Below are positions 6,959 to 9,098 of a stretch of DNA of 9,098 bases, piece after piece. Location: assembly GCA_045128175.1 (NCBI GenBank), contig JBGVRF010000040.1, positions 1-9,098 on the forward strand, in the 5' to 3' direction. The notes beneath the pieces are model-generated. The model was not told where the DNA came from. It worked only from the letters and a program-made list of their open reading frames with translations, and searched no databases. The DNA is from Scatosoma sp045128175. GTDB taxonomy: Bacteria; Bacillota; Clostridia; Christensenellales; Borkfalkiaceae. Position 1 is the first letter of the stretch, and each line of letters starts with the position of its first letter. A program made the position numbers and the translations under genes.

Positions 6959-7930
6959 ATGGAATATACCTTACAACAGATCGCGGATAGGATCAAGCAG
7001 GCGAAAAGTGTGGTCATTTTCACGCATATGCGTCCGGACGGCGACGCGTTCGGTTGCTCGTTGGCATTATCCTGCGCGTTGGATTTTTTAAAAATCCGCA
7101 ACCAGGTATGCGTTGAATCGGAGATCCCGTCCAATCTTGCCTTTATAGAGGGGATAGAAAAGATCAAAAAGAAGCCCGAGGGAGAATATGATCTGCTCAT
7201 AGCGGTGGACAGTGCGGAGGAGGGGCGTTTCGGTTCGCTTTCGGAGACGTTCGATATTGCAAAACGCAAAAGGATTGATACCCTAAACGTGGATCATCAT
7301 GTTTCGAATACCCATTATGCGAAGTTTAATTACGTACGCGAATGCGCGGCAAATTGTATGAATATCGCAAAGCTCATCTCATACCTGGGTGCCCCGTTTG
7401 ATAGAAAAACATCGGAATATCTGCTGATCGGTCTGCTTACCGACTCGGGCAATTTTTCACATGACGACGTGAATGAAGAGGCGTTTTTATTGGCGGCGCA
7501 GTTAGTAAAAGCTGGCGCGGATATCGGATATTATACCTATAATCTTTTCAAGAAGCAGCCCAGGGCGCGTGCGACATTACACGGAAAAGTGATGAGTGGT
7601 ATGCGGTTTTATCACGACGAGCGGTTTGCGGCGATCGTGATCACGCAGAAAGCAATGGAAGAATGCGGCGCGGACCACGGCATGACGGAAGGGTTTGTCG
7701 ATTTTCCTTTGAACGTGGACACAGTCGAGGTTGCGGCGTCACTCCTTGAGGTGAAGCGAGGCCAATATAAGATCTCTTTACGTTCCAAAAACTATGCGGA
7801 CGTAAATAAAATCGCAGGCACGTATGGTGGCGGTGGACACGTTCGCGCGGCCGGCTGTATGCTGTTTGGCGAGATAGAGGACGTTTTGGACAGATTATCG
7901 TATACGGTTTCGCAATATCTGGAAGATTGA
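6959..7930 (+). CDS. nrnA: NrnA-type DHH/DHHA1 phosphoesterase (nanoRNase / pAp phosphatase)
   Basis: Members of this family remove nucleotides from 2-5-mer RNAs and often dephosphorylate 3'-phosphoadenosine 5'-phosphate; some cleave linear pApA or pGpG from cyclic dinucleotide turnover. The product has 323 residues, normal length. DHH domain motifs: FTHMRPDGDAFG (21-32; His23, Asp27, Asp29), AVDSAEEGRFG (82-92; Asp84), VDHHVSNTHY (111-120), and LLTDSGNF (159-166; Asp162). The DHHA1 domain carries YGGGGHVRAAG (289-299). All expected metal ligands are present, so it should be active. The start ATG at 6959 has AGGAGG at 6949-6954; the longer reading from 6893 would cross the hairpin at 6910-6938 and lacks a ribosome binding site. 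rbfA-nrnA-truB is a common order, but no truB follows here. Confidence 0.93.
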   Translation: MEYTLQQIADRIKQAKSVVIFTHMRPDGDAFGCSLALSCALDFLKIRNQVCVESEIPSNLAFIEGIEKIKKKPEGEYDLLIAVDSAEEGRFGSLSETFDIAKRKRIDTLNVDHHVSNTHYAKFNYVRECAANCMNIAKLISYLGAPFDRKTSEYLLIGLLTDSGNFSHDDVNEEAFLLAAQLVKAGADIGYYTYNLFKKQPRARATLHGKVMSGMRFYHDERFAAIVITQKAMEECGADHGMTEGFVDFPLNVDTVEVAASLLEVKRGQYKISLRSKNYADVNKIAGTYGGGGHVRAAGCMLFGEIEDVLDRLSYTVSQYLED

Positions 7931-7959
7931 TCCGCTGACCAACGTACCGTTGGATCTAG

Positions 7960-8145
7960 TTAGGAAGTCAAAAAACTCAGTTTCTTGCGGGATGTGGGCA
8001 GAGCCCACGAAAGAAGCCCCAATAAAGCAAGGCTTCGCCTTGCGCTCCCTCGGGGAGCGAGCAACGCCAAAGGCGTAAAGTCGCAAAACCTTCGTTTTGC
8101 TTTTATGAGCTTCTTTCCGCAAAAACTTTGATTTTGTTCGCCTAA
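7960..8145. repeat. Imperfect palindromic, multi-hairpin intergenic element
   Basis: Nested complementary blocks run in from both ends: TTAGG (7960-7964) with CCTAA (8141-8145); CAAAA (7969-7973) with TTTTG (8132-8136); AGTTT (7979-7983) with AAACT (8123-8127); TTGCGG (7985-7990) with CCGCAA (8117-8122); GAAAGAAGC (8009-8017) with GCTTCTTTC (8109-8117); ATAAA (8022-8026) with TTTAT (8102-8106). Inside are five simple hairpins: 7994-8008 (6 bp), 8027-8043 (7 bp), 8044-8058 (6 bp), 8064-8076 (5 bp) and 8083-8100 (7 bp), with loops of three or four bases (AGA, TTC, TCG, AAA, CTTC). The fold works on either strand. On the minus strand the outer arm is followed by TTTTTT. It could be a MITE/REP-like mobile repeat, a structured RNA, or a bidirectional transcript end; I do not recognise a named family. 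Confidence 0.6.
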
Positions 8146-8222
8146 GACCTCACGTTTTCGGAGCCTTTATGAAGTAAATAGAAACGTTGAACGAAAATTT
8201 TTTTTAATATCGGTGACCAAAC

Positions 8223-8255
8223 GCCTCCTTTTCCTGTCTTTATGGGTAAGGAGGT
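8223..8255 (+). promoter_or_regulatory. Possible Shine-Dalgarno-sequestering hairpin of the lipoprotein gene
   Basis: The ribosome binding site AAGGAGG (8248-8254), a perfect anti-16S match six to seven bases before the ATG, is fully complementary to CCTCCTT (8224-8230), with an added G8223-T8255 wobble pair, across a 17-base loop. If folded, the stem would hide the whole Shine-Dalgarno sequence. The left arm ACGCCT (8221-8226) could instead pair with AGGCGT (8071-8076) in a hairpin of the upstream element, freeing the site. The pairings are seen in the sequence; control of translation is inference. Confidence 0.4.
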
Positions 8256-8261
8256 AAAATT

Positions 8262-9050
8262 ATGAAAAAAATATTCGCTTTATTGACGGCAGGCTTTTTG
8301 GCTTTCGGCTTCGTTGGTTGCAGTTTGCCGGACGGTCAAAACGGAACAGACTCCGAAAATGACGAACCGAAAGCAGACGTAGATCCCTATCCGACCGCCG
8401 AGCTGTATTACCCATTGACGACAAACAGCTTTTTTGCAAAATTGACGGTAAAAAAATTACTGGAAGATATCTATTCGGACGACGCTCCCTCAATGGCGGA
8501 CGCCGTTGTTCAGACGCAATACGTCGTTGCTCAATATACAACGGAAACAAACGGCGAAATGCCACCCGATTACGCACCGCATATAGAAAGTCGTTATCTC
8601 GTGCTGCAATGCACAGTGGAGGAAGATTATTACGGCTGTTTGCAAACGGGAGAGACGGTCAACTTGCCCGTGTTGCTTTACGACGAGATCACAGCTGCAC
8701 CAACGCCCGACGACGGCGCGGCGTTACGACAGTATCTTTCGGAGTTTAACACCTTTTTCGTCTACTCATCGGTCGGTGGTAACAACGTAAAACTATATTC
8801 GATGGTAAGCGGCGCAACGCTCGATTGTTGTCAGTGGTGCGCGCTCGGCGGGTATGACTTGATCCCCGTTCAAGATAACAAACCACAGCTTACTTCCCTT
8901 TGTTCTTTTATGACCGGAGAAAATATCAGCTATCTGTCGCCCGATCAGATTCTCGGTATGAATGAACTGTTTGGCGAAGGCGCGACTGGGCAGACCGTCG
9001 CGGAAAAAATAAAAAAATTTTATCAGAACCAAAACGGTACAAAATTTTAA
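8262..9050 (+). CDS. Putative lipoprotein of unknown function
   Basis: I do not recognise a family. The 262-residue product begins with a lipoprotein signal: KK at 2-3, a hydrophobic stretch IFALLTAGFLAFGFVG and Cys20 as the predicted lipid-modified residue (FVGC, with Phe at -3 less usual than Leu). Residues 21-45 form an acidic, Ser/Asp/Pro-rich linker; the rest looks globular and extracytoplasmic, mixed alpha/beta, with no further membrane segment. Six cysteines follow (117, 126, 189, 190, 193, 214), including a CCxxC cluster at 189-193, which could form disulfides or bind metal. The start is ATG after AAGGAGG (8248-8254). It is followed by an intrinsic terminator and separated from nrnA by 331 bases, so it is probably its own transcription unit. 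It is not part of the conserved nusA operon. Confidence 0.8.
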   Translation: MKKIFALLTAGFLAFGFVGCSLPDGQNGTDSENDEPKADVDPYPTAELYYPLTTNSFFAKLTVKKLLEDIYSDDAPSMADAVVQTQYVVAQYTTETNGEMPPDYAPHIESRYLVLQCTVEEDYYGCLQTGETVNLPVLLYDEITAAPTPDDGAALRQYLSEFNTFFVYSSVGGNNVKLYSMVSGATLDCCQWCALGGYDLIPVQDNKPQLTSLCSFMTGENISYLSPDQILGMNELFGEGATGQTVAEKIKKFYQNQNGTKF

Positions 9051-9066
9051 AAATTTCTTTGAAAGG

Positions 9067-9088
9067 AGCGTCTTTAGACGCTTTTTTT
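9067..9088 (+). terminator. Intrinsic terminator after the lipoprotein gene
   Basis: A 6-bp perfect stem, AGCGTC (9067-9072) with GACGCT (9077-9082), and a TTTA loop is followed by T9083-T9088. The preceding GAAAGG (9061-9066) can extend pairing into the T-run. It begins 16 bases after the stop codon. On the opposite strand the A-run before the stem becomes a short, interrupted T-tract, so it might work weakly in both directions. Confidence 0.9.
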
Positions 9089-9098
9089 CTTATACGAG

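Larger units (their letters stand above)
7931..8261. other. Gene-free stretch of 331 bases between nrnA and the lipoprotein gene
   Basis: I see no credible coding region on either strand. It holds a small hairpin just after nrnA, CCAACG/CGTTGG with a TAC loop (7939-7953), a large palindromic multi-hairpin element (7960-8145), an A/T-rich segment with an eight-T run (8198-8205), and a leader in which the lipoprotein gene's Shine-Dalgarno sequence can pair with an upstream complement. No convincing sigma-A promoter for the lipoprotein gene was found: TTGAAC (8187-8192) has only TAATAT (8205-8210) after a 12-base spacer. Confidence 0.7.

Noticed and set aside
8009..8117. Kink-turn reading of the CCC bulge and GA bases inside the palindromic element
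   Set aside because: The required first G-A pair would be A-A, and the neighbouring bases pair normally as a simple internal loop.
7895..8122. Minus-strand open frame of 75 codons across the palindromic element
   Set aside because: It starts at TTG without a ribosome binding site, overlaps the nrnA end and is built from the hairpin repeats; more likely a spurious reading of the repeat element.
8187..8210. TTGAAC with TAATAT as a promoter for the lipoprotein gene
   Set aside because: The spacer is only 12 bases, too short for a sigma-A promoter.

Overview
The window looks like a chromosomal segment of a Gram-positive-type bacterium (Firmicutes/Bacillota, most likely an uncultured Clostridia lineage). 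The evidence is the gene set: a class III (Firmicutes-type) fructose-1,6-bisphosphatase, the order rimP-nusA-rnpM(ylxR)-ylxQ-infB-rbfA-nrnA, a short NusA without C-terminal acidic repeats, strong AGGAGG ribosome binding sites and a TTG start. This is inference from gene families; no taxon can be fixed from the sequence alone. All genes lie on the + strand.

Layout. (1) 2-1072: C-terminal part of class III fructose-1,6-bisphosphatase, cut by the left edge. (2) 1073-1243: promoter (TTGCTT, 17-base spacer, extended -10 TGGTATAAT) and a leader with two perfect hairpins. (3) 1244-7930: the transcription/translation operon. RimP and RbfA mature the 30S subunit, NusA controls RNA polymerase elongation and termination, RnpM/YlxR and YlxQ are small RNA-binding proteins, IF2 loads initiator tRNA, and NrnA degrades the shortest RNA fragments. 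Spacing is tight from rnpM to rbfA (14-base overlap, 4-base gap, TAATG overlap). Structured gaps lie between nusA and rnpM and between rbfA and nrnA. (4) 7931-8261: a 331-base gene-free stretch holding a large imperfect inverted repeat with many internal hairpins, followed by a leader whose Shine-Dalgarno sequence can be masked. (5) 8262-9050: a lipoprotein of unknown function, closed by a clear intrinsic terminator at 9067-9088.

Most of the window is an ordinary housekeeping operon. The parts that deserve attention are non-coding. One is a 9-bp hairpin between nusA and rnpM flanked by an exact UGAUGA/CUGA (box C/D, kink-turn-like) arrangement, just upstream of a gene for an L7Ae-family kink-turn-binding protein (YlxQ). 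Another is the multi-hairpin palindromic element after nrnA, where truB and ribF would commonly follow. The third is the possible Shine-Dalgarno-sequestering stem in front of the lipoprotein gene.
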